In this document: positions 1-8,809 of the stretch, piece after piece
Layout of the letters: each line of letters starts with the position of its first letter
Numbering within the stretch: position 1 is the stretch's first letter
Assembly: GCF_006265225.1 (NCBI RefSeq)
Contig: NZ_VDCS01000003.1
Span: forward strand, 248,001 to 312,000
Origin: Allotamlana fucoidanivorans
GTDB taxonomy: Bacteria > Bacteroidota > Bacteroidia > Flavobacteriales > Flavobacteriaceae
Direction: 5' to 3'
DNA length: 64,000 nt
Program-made: the position numbers and the translations under genes
Notes under the pieces: generated by a model
Databases searched by the model: none
What the model was told of the DNA's origin: nothing
Seen by the model: only the letters and a program-made list of their open reading frames with translations

Positions 1-2
1 CA

Positions 3-1538
3 GACGTGATTAACACCATAACCTTTGAGCAGTACTCAAAACGTATTTTTCAGGATTCAGATTTTACTAAATCAAAAGGCAACGACCAGAGCATTTCAAC
101 CAATGAAAATTTTTATTTCTATGATGTTACAGCGAAATTTCTCTATGATGTTTCTCCAAAAGACAAATTGCGTTTTAATTTTTTGCACGTTGACAACAAT
201 CTTGATTATGACGAGCAATCTACCATAAACCAAAGGGATGAGGCTCTAAACAGTAAGCTTTCTCAGAGGAATACAGCCATAGGCTTAACGTATATTAGAG
301 ATTGGAATTCGCGACTCTCAACAACCAGTCAATTTTATGTTTCAAATTATGATTTAGATGCTACAAACCACGATATTATTAACAATCAACGTTTAATTCA
401 AGAAAACGAAGTTTATGATGGTGCAGCAAAAATGGATATTAATTATAAAGTAAATAATCAACTCAATATAAATGGAGGTTACCAGTTTACCGAGGTTGGT
501 ATAAGCAATTTAGAAGACCTTAACAACCCGCCCTTCAGGCGTTATATAAAAGAAGTTATAAGAACACGCGCCATTTATACTGAACTAAGTTTTTTATCGC
601 AAAATACCAAAACCAGAATCAATTTAGGCGGCAGACTAAACTACATAAACAAGTTTGATATGCTTATTCCTGAACCCAGACTAAGTTTTAGTCAGCGTTT
701 TTTAAATCACTTCAGATTTGAAGTTTTAGGGGAATTTAAAAGTCAGACGACCTCACAAATTATAGATTTACAAAATGACTTTTTAGGCATTGAAAAACGC
801 CGATGGGTACTAGCAAACAACAACAAAACCGTTATTACCAATGACAACCAAACCATTTTTCCTGTACCTGTACTAAAAAGCAAGCAACTCTCTGCAGGGG
901 TTCACTTTAAGAAAAACGGTTTTTTGGTAAGTACGGAAGCTTTTATAAAACAGGTAAACGGTATTACCACCCGTAGTCAAGGGTTTCAAAATCAATACCA
1001 ATTCGTTAACAGCATAGGAAGCTACCAAATTAAAGGGATTGATGTGCTCTTAAATAAAGAGATTAGCAATACCATAACAAGCTGGATATCGTACTCATAT
1101 AGCAAGAACACCTATACGTTCTCAAATTTAAACCAAGGAAATTCTTTCCCCAACAACGTTGACCTTACGCACATTTTAAATATTGCAGGTAGCTATACCT
1201 ATAAAAATTTTAAGTGGGCAGCGGGTTTAAATTATCATTCAGGAAAACCAATCACAAAACCCGATCCTAGTACACCTCCAGAAGACGGCATCATTACTTA
1301 TTTAAGTCCAAATAGTAGTCGCCTTAATGATTATTTAAGAGTTGATTGCTCCATTATTTATAGTTTTAGTATTTCAAATGAAACAAAAGCCTCCTTTGGT
1401 GCTTCTATTTGGAACCTACTGAACAAGAAAAATATTTTGAACCGCTATTACACCCTAAATTCTGAAAACAATCTAAATCAAATTGAAAATGAATCACTTG
1501 GTATCACTCCAAATGTAAGTTTTAGAATATTTTTATAG
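3..1538 (+). CDS. TonB-dependent receptor, C-terminal part (5' end outside window)
   Basis: This is the C-terminal part of an outer-membrane TonB-dependent receptor; the reading frame is open to the left edge, so the plug domain and true start are missing. The visible 510 residues are alternating beta-strand sequence with many aromatic and Asn/Thr residues. The end (NLLNKKNILNRYYTL, then a strand finishing in FRIFL) is typical of the last strands of a TonB receptor barrel with an aromatic C-terminal signature. Such receptors import siderophores, cofactors or oligosaccharides using TonB energy; the substrate cannot be told from this part. The DUF1800/DUF1501 genes follow about 100 bases downstream on the same strand. 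Family call is firm, substrate unknown. Confidence 0.85.
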   Translation, partial: DVINTITFEQYSKRIFQDSDFTKSKGNDQSISTNENFYFYDVTAKFLYDVSPKDKLRFNFLHVDNNLDYDEQSTINQRDEALNSKLSQRNTAIGLTYIRDWNSRLSTTSQFYVSNYDLDATNHDIINNQRLIQENEVYDGAAKMDINYKVNNQLNINGGYQFTEVGISNLEDLNNPPFRRYIKEVIRTRAIYTELSFLSQNTKTRINLGGRLNYINKFDMLIPEPRLSFSQRFLNHFRFEVLGEFKSQTTSQIIDLQNDFLGIEKRRWVLANNNKTVITNDNQTIFPVPVLKSKQLSAGVHFKKNGFLVSTEAFIKQVNGITTRSQGFQNQYQFVNSIGSYQIKGIDVLLNKEISNTITSWISYSYSKNTYTFSNLNQGNSFPNNVDLTHILNIAGSYTYKNFKWAAGLNYHSGKPITKPDPSTPPEDGIITYLSPNSSRLNDYLRVDCSIIYSFSISNETKASFGASIWNLLNKKNILNRYYTLNSENNLNQIENESLGITPNVSFRIFL

Positions 1539-1641
1539 ATATAGTACCCTTCTAATAAGTTAAAAACTTGTTTTTTATCGAAAAAAATTAAGTTTGAGAT
1601 ACTTCAGCTATTCTTTTTCCTAATTTACCAAAAATTATAAT

Positions 1642-3282
1642 ATGGCATCATTAACCCCACTTGGTTCTAATTTAGATTTAAGAAAAGCTAAACATCTATT
1701 AAGACGTGCTACTTTTAAGTTTACAAAAGCGCAGCTGGATACTTTTGTAGGCATGTCAGCCTCTGATGCAGTTAACAGTTTAACAACAGCTCCTTCCAAC
1801 ATCTTATCAGAACCATACGATCCGTTACCAATAGAAGCTCCTGATGGCTTCTGGATCTCTTCGCCTGAACTTCCAAATTCATTTGAAGGTCAAGGCAGAA
1901 AACGTGCTCATATTGCAGGTTGGTGATGGTATAATGCCATACAGCACACTACCCTAAAACATAAGCTATCTTTCTTTTTACATACCAATTTTGTGGTTGG
2001 AAAAGATACGGGCGTTGGGGCAGCCACATATTTTTATGACCACCTAAACTTATTAGATTTTTATGCCTTTGGAAACCTAAAAACTCTAGCTAAAAAAATA
2101 ACTTTAGACAACGGCATGCTTGATTATTTGGATAATACACAAAACAATAAAAACAATCCAAATGAAAATTATGCCCGTGAATATTTAGAGCTATTCACTA
2201 TTTTAAAGGGCGAACAAATTGGACCAGGCAACTACACCAACTACACAGAAGTAGATATTCAGCAAGCAGCAAAAGTGTTTTCTGGTTTTAAAAAACGTCC
2301 TGAAAGAAGCGATATTGATCCAGACACTAATATACCCATGGGCTATGTTAATGTTAATCAACATGACAGTAAAGATAAAACATTCAGCAAAGCTTTTGGA
2401 AATAGAACAATAGAAGGAAAAAATACAGAAACCGAAATTTTTGAAGAATTAGATGCGTTTGTTGAAATGATCTTTGCGCAAGAAGAAACAGCTAAAGCGT
2501 ATTGCAGAAAACTTTACAGGTATTTCGTAAAAAGTGACTGGAATAATGAAGTTGAAACAGATATAATCACTACACTAGCACAAATACTCATAAATAACAA
2601 TTATGAAATATTACCCGTGGTAACAATCTTACTTTCCAGTGAACATTTTTATGATGCTGATGACAGTGATGCAACAGACAACATTATTGGCAGTATTATA
2701 AAAAGTCCGCTGCAATTATTATCAGAAATATGCACCATGTTTATGGTAAAATACCCCAACCCAACTACAGATGCGTTGCTATACTATAGAAATTTCTTTC
2801 TTAATTTCATTCATAACAGATATTTTCCAGCTGCGGGAATGGAGTTTTTTAATCCAGATGAAGTTGCTGGATACCCTGCATATTATCAGACACCAGGATA
2901 TGATAGAAACTGGTTTTCATCAAACACCATAATTGGAAGATACAAACTCATTGAAAGTTTAATTGAAGGCAAAAACACCATTTCTGGAGGAAATATATAT
3001 GCCCAACTAGACACAGTTACTTTTGTAAAAAACAACATACCAAATGCCTCCGACCCCAATTTATTAGTAACCGAAATTGCCAATTTACTTTATCCTGAAA
3101 CTATTGATACTGATAGAACAGACTATTTTAAAAGGTTTTTAGTAGATGAAGGTTTTCCTGATTATTATTGGTCTGGAGTATGGTCAAGATATATCAATGA
3201 TGGCGATGCAACAACAGTAAGAGTACGCTTGAACGCTTTAATTATTGCTATGGTCAATGCAGCAGAATTTCAACTAATGTAA
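1642..3282 (+). pseudogene. DUF1800 family protein, interrupted by one in-frame TGA
   Basis: Two open segments in the same frame (1642-1926 and 1993-3282) make one DUF1800 protein of about 546 codons, broken only by TGA at 1924-1926. The N-terminal LRKAKHLLRRATF and the later HKLSFFLHTNFVVG, NENYAREYLELFTILKG and QQAAKVFSGFK segments are family hallmarks. The stop lies inside a tryptophan-rich stretch (AGW-stop-WYNAIQH), so the simplest explanation is TGG to TGA at codon 95. The frame stays intact on both sides, which suggests a very recent mutation, readthrough or a base-call error. DUF1800 genes are commonly paired with DUF1501 genes, as here; the biochemical role is unknown. No N-terminal signal peptide is evident. 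The GTG at 1993 could serve as a restart but has no special support. Confidence 0.8.
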
Positions 3283-3334
3283 ACCTAACAATCATGAAAG
3301 TGAAAGCACTTAACAGAACACCAAAAATGAACTT

Positions 3335-4963
3335 ATGAAAAGAAGGCATTTTATAAAACTATCATCTGTGGCATCGGCTATTGCTTTAACGCCTTTTGAA
3401 CTACAAGGGGCAATGAAATCATTTATGCCATACGCCAACTGCCCTGATATTTCAAACAGGAAGCTGGTACTTATTAATTTGGCTGGGGCTAATGATGGTT
3501 TAAACACCATTATTCCGTTAAACCAATATGATATTTACAGCAATTTAAGACCAACAATAAAAGTTCCTAATTCTGGACCAGACAAATATATTAGTTTAGA
3601 CAGCTCATTGCCTGACAACCAGCAAATAGGTTTAAACCCAGCACTTACCAGACTTAAATCATTATACGATAAAAGTTGGTTAAGAATCATGCAGTCTGTA
3701 GGTTATCCATCACAAAATAAAAGTCATTTTAAATCTACTGATTTGTATTTAACAGGAAATGATGGCAATAGTCTTTTAAATGGAACAGACACCGGTTGGA
3801 TTGGTAGATTTATGGAATTGTATTATACTGACTTAATTGTAGAAAATTATCCACTTGCGGTTGAGATTGGTTCTAACAAAACATCATTAGGTTTTCATGC
3901 CGAAGAGGCGCACGGCCTATCCTTAAATATTTCTGGGCAAGACCCTGCTGGATTTTATTCTGTTTTAAGTGGATTGGGTGGCGTGCCACCTTCAAATATT
4001 CCTGATTCAGATTACGGTAAGCAGCTGGAGTTTATTACCAATACCGACGCCCTGTCAAACACCTATGCCGAATCTATTTCAAATGCGTTTAATTCTGGAA
4101 AAAATGATATTAGCTACCCTGATTCGGATTTAGCAAATCAATTAAAAACGGTAGCACGTTTAATAAGCGGAGATTTAGGTTCAAAAATTTACATGGTACG
4201 TATCTCAGGATTTGACACGCATAATGCACAAGTGCAAGGCCCAGGAGAAGCTATTGGAAAACATCATAGCTTACTCACTGATTTAGCCGAAAGCATGGAA
4301 GCCTTTATGAATGACATGAATAGCCAAAAATTAGCCGATGATGTAGTTGGCCTCACCTTTTCTGAATTTGGTAGAAAAGCAGCCGAAAACGGTAATTTAG
4401 GAACTGATCATGGCGAAATAGCACCCATGTTTGTTTTTGGCAAACCCGTTGAAGGTGGTGTTTCTGGAACTAATCCAGACTTAACCGAAGCCACCAGCTC
4501 AAACAACTTTCAAATACAAACGGTTCAATACGACTATAGACAAACATTTAGCACCCTACTGCAAAATTATCTTGGCGCTAATAATACCATAATTGATGCT
4601 ACTTTTTTTAATCATACGATAAATGACAGTTTTGTCAATTTAAAAATAGATGATCTTTTAAAATCTGAGTTTGACATTTCAAAAGGCTGTATAGCCAGTA
4701 CAAAAAACCTTTTAGCAGAAACCAAAAACTGGTTAGTATACCCTAATCCTTTCAGAGACCATGTTAATATTACCGGTATTAACAGAACTGAAACTCTCAC
4801 TTTAAGCATATACAATGCATCTGGCATTTTGCTGTTAACCAAAATAGAGACCTTAGTTGATGGCAATGTAGCTCTCAATTTGTATAGTTTTAGTAACGGG
4901 GTTTATTTCTTTGAAATAAGTTCAGAAGGCACTAAAGAGATCCATAAAGTAGTAAAAATATAA
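3335..4963 (+). CDS. DUF1501 domain protein with type IX secretion sorting tail
   Basis: A 542-residue DUF1501 protein, a family related to sulfatase/alkaline-phosphatase-like folds and usually encoded beside DUF1800. The N-terminus MKRRHFIKLSSVASAIALTP is a twin-arginine-like export signal. LVLINLAGANDGLNTIIPL and the later SGFDTHNAQ and TFSEFGRKAAENG...DHGEIAPMFVFG segments are family signatures. The last 75 or so residues (from about 465: WLVYPNPFRDHVNI, then FSNGVYFFEI, ending IHKVVKI) form a T9SS type A sorting domain, so the product is probably exported across the outer membrane and cell-surface attached or released. It starts 52 bases after the DUF1800 stop. Enzymatic activity is not established. 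Confidence 0.88.
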   Translation: MKRRHFIKLSSVASAIALTPFELQGAMKSFMPYANCPDISNRKLVLINLAGANDGLNTIIPLNQYDIYSNLRPTIKVPNSGPDKYISLDSSLPDNQQIGLNPALTRLKSLYDKSWLRIMQSVGYPSQNKSHFKSTDLYLTGNDGNSLLNGTDTGWIGRFMELYYTDLIVENYPLAVEIGSNKTSLGFHAEEAHGLSLNISGQDPAGFYSVLSGLGGVPPSNIPDSDYGKQLEFITNTDALSNTYAESISNAFNSGKNDISYPDSDLANQLKTVARLISGDLGSKIYMVRISGFDTHNAQVQGPGEAIGKHHSLLTDLAESMEAFMNDMNSQKLADDVVGLTFSEFGRKAAENGNLGTDHGEIAPMFVFGKPVEGGVSGTNPDLTEATSSNNFQIQTVQYDYRQTFSTLLQNYLGANNTIIDATFFNHTINDSFVNLKIDDLLKSEFDISKGCIASTKNLLAETKNWLVYPNPFRDHVNITGINRTETLTLSIYNASGILLLTKIETLVDGNVALNLYSFSNGVYFFEISSEGTKEIHKVVKI

Positions 4964-5514
4964 ACGGATTAATAACCCTAAAAAAATGCTCCAATTTAAT
5001 TTCGTTTGAAAAACGTTTATAAAACCCATCTATTCTTTATCATAATCTCTTTTGGGTATACTCATGCCTCTATGATTTAAATAATAGATAAACACTATTT
5101 TAACAGACCCGACACATAAAGAATACACTGAAAACAATGGTGACTACTTACACATAAAAACTACGAAACTCCAGGTATACATTTGTAGAACAGAATTACT
5201 TAAATAACTGAATTAAAAATAGATGTCCCTTAAAAAAGCAAAATCGCCTTACACTATAGCTTATAGCAGTGCCACGTTATGGCCTAGAGGCAATATCAAA
5301 AACGAATCATAAGACATTACGTCTAACATGAGTTTCCGCTTGCTTTCTATATAACCTGTAACCATCATTTTATTTAAATAGCTACTTAAGCATTATTTTA
5401 GTAAAAGCGTTTTGTTTTATTTAAAATAATTACTAAATTGTAGTTGATTCATATCCAGATAATTGGAATTAACCCTTCTTAATTTAGGCTTAATAACTTT
5501 TAATCTTCATTAAA
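4964..5514. other. 551-base intergenic gap, nothing recognised
   Basis: AT-rich DNA between the DUF1501 gene and the next lipoprotein. I found no credible ORF, tRNA, strong hairpin with T-tract or convincing promoter. Possible decayed coding sequence cannot be excluded. Confidence 0.5.
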
Positions 5515-6480
5515 ATGGCTACTTTTTCAAAACCCAGCATTATCTATGCGCTAGTTACTAGTTTACTAATAAGTTGTTTTATATCTGCTTGTAAGTCGGA
5601 TAAAAAGGAGAACAAAACCGAAAACCCTAAAAAAGAAAAACCGAAACATATTGTTATTACAACTGAAAGTATGGATTTCAACATGCCAGATACAATTTCT
5701 TCAGGATGGAATACATTTGTTTACCAAAATAAATCACCGCAAACTCATTTTTTCATAGTTGACAAATATCCCGAAGGTAAAACTTCAAAAGATGTTGAAG
5801 AATTAATAGCTCCTATTTTTGACAAAGGCATGCAATTGATTATGCAAAATAAAGCAGAAGATGGATTTGCTGAATTTGCTAACCTTCCAGAATGGTTTAG
5901 CGACGTTGTTTTTCTTGGTGGTTCCGGACTTCTTTCTCCTAATCATACTTCTAGTACAACAATCCATTTAAACCCCGGAAAATATATTGTAGAATGTTAT
6001 GTAAAAATGAGTAATGGTGTATTCCATACCTCCATGGGCATGGTTAAAGATTTGGTGGTTTCACCTGAAGTGTCGTTACTACAAGAGCCCATAGCAGATA
6101 AAACCATAAGCATTTCAAGTACCAAAGGTATTATCATTGATACTGAAAGTAGTATTACACCAGGAAACTACACATTTGCGGTTAATTTTGAGGATCAAAT
6201 TAAACATGAACATTTTGTAGGACATGATATTAACCTTGTTAAAATTCATAACAATGCCGATTTAAAAGTGCTTGAAAACTGGATGAACTGGGCCAACCCC
6301 CAAGGGCTCATAGAACCAGCTCCAGAAAATTTCACTTTCCTTGGCGGTGTTAATGATATGCCTTCAGGACATAAAGGTTATTTTAAGGTTAATTTAGATG
6401 AAGGTCATTATGCCTTCATATCAGAAGTTCCAGATCCTTCAGGTAAAAATATGCTTAAAAGATTTCAGGTATCAAACTAA
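5515..6480 (+). CDS. lipoprotein with two similar cupredoxin-like halves
   Basis: A 321-residue predicted lipoprotein: hydrophobic signal followed by a lipobox (FISAC, Cys about residue 26) and a charged Lys/Glu-rich linker. The mature part appears to hold two related domains. The first (about 45-190) runs from MDFNMPDTISSGWNTFVYQN, through QTHFFIVDKYPEGK, to HLNPGKYIVECYVKMSNGVFHTSMGMVKDLVV. The second (about 200-320) repeats that order: SSITPGNYTFAVNF, KHEHFVGHDINLVKI, DLDEG-like HYAFISEVPDPSGK, MLKRFQV. The pattern of an HxF strand and a late H/M-containing loop recalls plastocyanin-like folds, but that is inference and metal ligands are not certain. The convergent argS ends 26 bases away. 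Function unknown. Confidence 0.7.
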   Translation: MATFSKPSIIYALVTSLLISCFISACKSDKKENKTENPKKEKPKHIVITTESMDFNMPDTISSGWNTFVYQNKSPQTHFFIVDKYPEGKTSKDVEELIAPIFDKGMQLIMQNKAEDGFAEFANLPEWFSDVVFLGGSGLLSPNHTSSTTIHLNPGKYIVECYVKMSNGVFHTSMGMVKDLVVSPEVSLLQEPIADKTISISSTKGIIIDTESSITPGNYTFAVNFEDQIKHEHFVGHDINLVKIHNNADLKVLENWMNWANPQGLIEPAPENFTFLGGVNDMPSGHKGYFKVNLDEGHYAFISEVPDPSGKNMLKRFQVSN

Positions 6481-6506
6481 TATACCAAGACAAAATATTT
6501 CAATTG

Positions 6507-8288
6507 CTACATACGACTTGGCACCTCAATACCCAATAAAGAAAAACTTTTTTTTATGGTATTGGCAACCACATAAGATAATTGTACCCTAAATGTTTTT
6601 TCTGTATCGTTATCAGCGCCTAAAATGGATACATTCTGATAGAACGAATTAAACTCTTTCACCAAATCATACGTGTAATTAGCAATTAAAGCAGGGCTAT
6701 GGTTTTTTGCTGCATTTTGAACCACCTCAGGGAATAATTGAATTTGCTTCAATAATGCTTTTTCCTTGTCATGCAAACTCAAACCTTCAAAATCTGTTGA
6801 TTCAATATTTAAATGACCTTTTCTTAGAATAGACTGAATTCTCGCGTATGTATATTGAATAAAAGGACCTGTATTACCTTGAAAATCGATAGACTCTTTA
6901 GGATCAAAAAGAATGCGCTTTTTAGGATCTACCTTTAAAATATAGTACTTAAGAGCTCCCAAGCCTATTGTTTTATAGAGTGCTTTCTTTTCTTCAATTG
7001 AATAACCCTCTAGTTTCCCTAATTCTTCAGAAATTTCTTCTGCCGTATTAGCCATATCATCAATCAAATCATCAGCGTCAACAACAGTTCCTTCTCTACT
7101 TTTCATTTTTCCGCTAGGCAAATCCACCATACCATAACTTAAATGGTAAAGATTTTTAGCCCATTCAAAACCAAGCTTCTTTAAAATTAAAAACAACACC
7201 TGAAAATGATAATCCTGCTCATTACCAACGGTGTAAACCATACCACCAACATCTGGAAAATCTTTTATACGCTGAATAGCCGTACCTATATCTTGAGTCA
7301 TATATACCGCGGTTCCATCAGCACGTTGCACTATTTTTTTATCTAAGCCCTCTTCAGTCAAATCACACCATACAGAACCATCTGCTTCTTTTTGAAATAC
7401 GCCCGATGCCAGCCCTTCAGCAACAAACTCTTTTCCTAATAAATAGGTATTGCTTTCATAATACAACGTATCAAAATCAACTCCTAAATTGTTATAGGTT
7501 TCATTAAATCCATCATACACCCATCCGTTCATTTTTTTCCAAAGTGCTACAACCGCTTCATCTCCTGCTTCCCATTGACGTAACATAACTTGAGCCTCTA
7601 GTAAAAGAGGAGCATTTTTCTTGGCATCATCGGTGGTATTGCCTTGCGCTACTAAATCTTCTATTTCCTTCTTATATTCTTGATCAAATTTCACATAATA
7701 ATTACCCACAAGTTTATCACCCTTAAGCCCAGTACTCTTTGGTGTTTCACCATTGCCGTAACGTTGCCACGCCAGCATACTTTTACAAATATGAATACCT
7801 CTGTCATTTATAATTTGTGTTTTGTATACCTTTTGCCCAGACGCTTTTAATATTTCGGCAACACTATAGCCTAATAAATTATTTCGAATGTGACCGAGGT
7901 GTAAGGGTTTGTTTGTATTTGGAGAAGAATACTCCACCATAATTGCTTTTTCACCTTCTTTTGGTGTAACAAATCCAAATGAAGTTTCCCCTTTTATCTT
8001 ATTGAAAATGCTTAAGTAATAGGCATCACTAATTTCAACATTCAAAAACCCTTTAACTACATTATAAGCTTTTACTTCTTCAACATGAGCCACTAAATAT
8101 GCTCCAATAGTTTCTCCTATTTGAACAGGATTCCCTTTTATATAGCGTAACATTGGAAAAATCACCACCGTAATATCTCCAGCAAACTCTTTTCGCGTTG
8201 CTTGAAACTCTACAGATGCTAAATCAATATTAAAATCAGATTTAACCGCTTGTTTAACGTAATTTGATAAGATATTTTGAAGACTCAT
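6507..8288 (-). CDS. argS: arginyl-tRNA synthetase
   Basis: Class I aminoacyl-tRNA synthetase charging tRNA-Arg, 593 residues, usual length. The N-terminal tRNA-recognition domain (about 1-105) leads to the HIGH motif as HLGHIRN (about residue 130, inside PNTNKPLHLGHIRNN). The KMSKS counterpart is GKMKSREGTVV (about 380), and the C-terminal anticodon-binding DALR domain begins near IQYTYARIQSIL. The protein ends in MxxLLGIEVPSRM, a normal ArgRS terminus. Single gene with its own promoter; start chosen because it gives the expected N-terminus MSLQNIL. Confidence 0.97.
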   Translation of the reverse strand: MSLQNILSNYVKQAVKSDFNIDLASVEFQATRKEFAGDITVVIFPMLRYIKGNPVQIGETIGAYLVAHVEEVKAYNVVKGFLNVEISDAYYLSIFNKIKGETSFGFVTPKEGEKAIMVEYSSPNTNKPLHLGHIRNNLLGYSVAEILKASGQKVYKTQIINDRGIHICKSMLAWQRYGNGETPKSTGLKGDKLVGNYYVKFDQEYKKEIEDLVAQGNTTDDAKKNAPLLLEAQVMLRQWEAGDEAVVALWKKMNGWVYDGFNETYNNLGVDFDTLYYESNTYLLGKEFVAEGLASGVFQKEADGSVWCDLTEEGLDKKIVQRADGTAVYMTQDIGTAIQRIKDFPDVGGMVYTVGNEQDYHFQVLFLILKKLGFEWAKNLYHLSYGMVDLPSGKMKSREGTVVDADDLIDDMANTAEEISEELGKLEGYSIEEKKALYKTIGLGALKYYILKVDPKKRILFDPKESIDFQGNTGPFIQYTYARIQSILRKGHLNIESTDFEGLSLHDKEKALLKQIQLFPEVVQNAAKNHSPALIANYTYDLVKEFNSFYQNVSILGADNDTEKTFRVQLSYVVANTIKKSFSLLGIEVPSRM

Positions 8289-8308
8289 GTATCATGTATT
8301 TAAGCCTG

Positions 8309-8316
8309 CAAAGATA
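8309..8316 (-). promoter_or_regulatory. putative -7 element for argS
   Basis: On the minus strand TATCTTTG matches the Bacteroidota -7 consensus TAnnTTTG, 21 bases before the argS ATG. No clear TTTG -33 element is seen at the expected spacing. Confidence 0.45.
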
Positions 8317-8675
8317 AAAAGATTTTTACTCTTTTTAGCTGCTAAATGGTGCTCTTATTGAAACCTAGCATTTTCTTCTTCTCAAATAGGACAAGACCTT
8401 AACCTTTAAACGCTTTTACCTATATCTATTACAAGACAACGAAAAACGTAAGAATAAAAAAAAGATAACATCATGATTTTTAATACATTAATTTTTTCAA
8501 AAACTCAGGATATTTCAACAGTGTATTTCATCGACAAAAATGCACTTTTTCTATGATTTGTGCCGTTCATCTATTCATCGATTTTTTGACTGATTTTTGG
8601 GTCTCATTTCGTCTAATTTATTGGTATTAAAACCTAAAAATTAGATTTTGAAAGTGCTTTTTCCAAATTTTGTTT

Positions 8676-8704
8676 AGTAATGCTATTACTGCCATGAAAA
8701 TGGC
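8676..8704. promoter_or_regulatory. two abutting palindromes upstream of the histidine kinase
   Basis: AGTAATgctATTACT (8676-8690) is immediately followed by GCCATgaaaATGGC (8691-8704). Both have perfect arms. They lie about 105 bases before the kinase ATG and could be a regulator binding site; no T-tract follows, so a terminator is unlikely. Confidence 0.4.
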
Positions 8705-8809
8705 CAAATAAACTAACTAACGATTACAGCTTAATAAAGTTCTCTTATTTTCCCTCAAAATTAAGACGCTTGTTACAGCTTTATTAAAATGTTGTAATTA
8801 AAACGTTGT

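Larger units (their letters stand above)
8289..8809. other. 521-base divergent intergenic region
   Basis: Region between divergent argS and the histidine kinase gene. It holds the argS -7 element and a pair of abutting palindromes (8676-8704), annotated separately. No ORF or RNA gene is recognised in the remaining sequence. Confidence 0.5.

Noticed and set aside
1924-1926. Selenocysteine recoding at the DUF1800 TGA
   Set aside because: The position sits in a Trp-rich motif, not a redox Cys site, and no selenocysteine insertion structure is evident downstream.
1993-3282. Treating the second DUF1800 segment as an independent gene starting at GTG 1993
   Set aside because: It is in the same frame as the first segment, and the sequence between (including HKLSFFLHTN) continues the family; a start there would cut a conserved block.
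3294-3338. 14-codon ORF overlapping the DUF1501 start
   Set aside because: ATGA overlap is suggestive of coupling but the ORF is too short and has no supporting composition.
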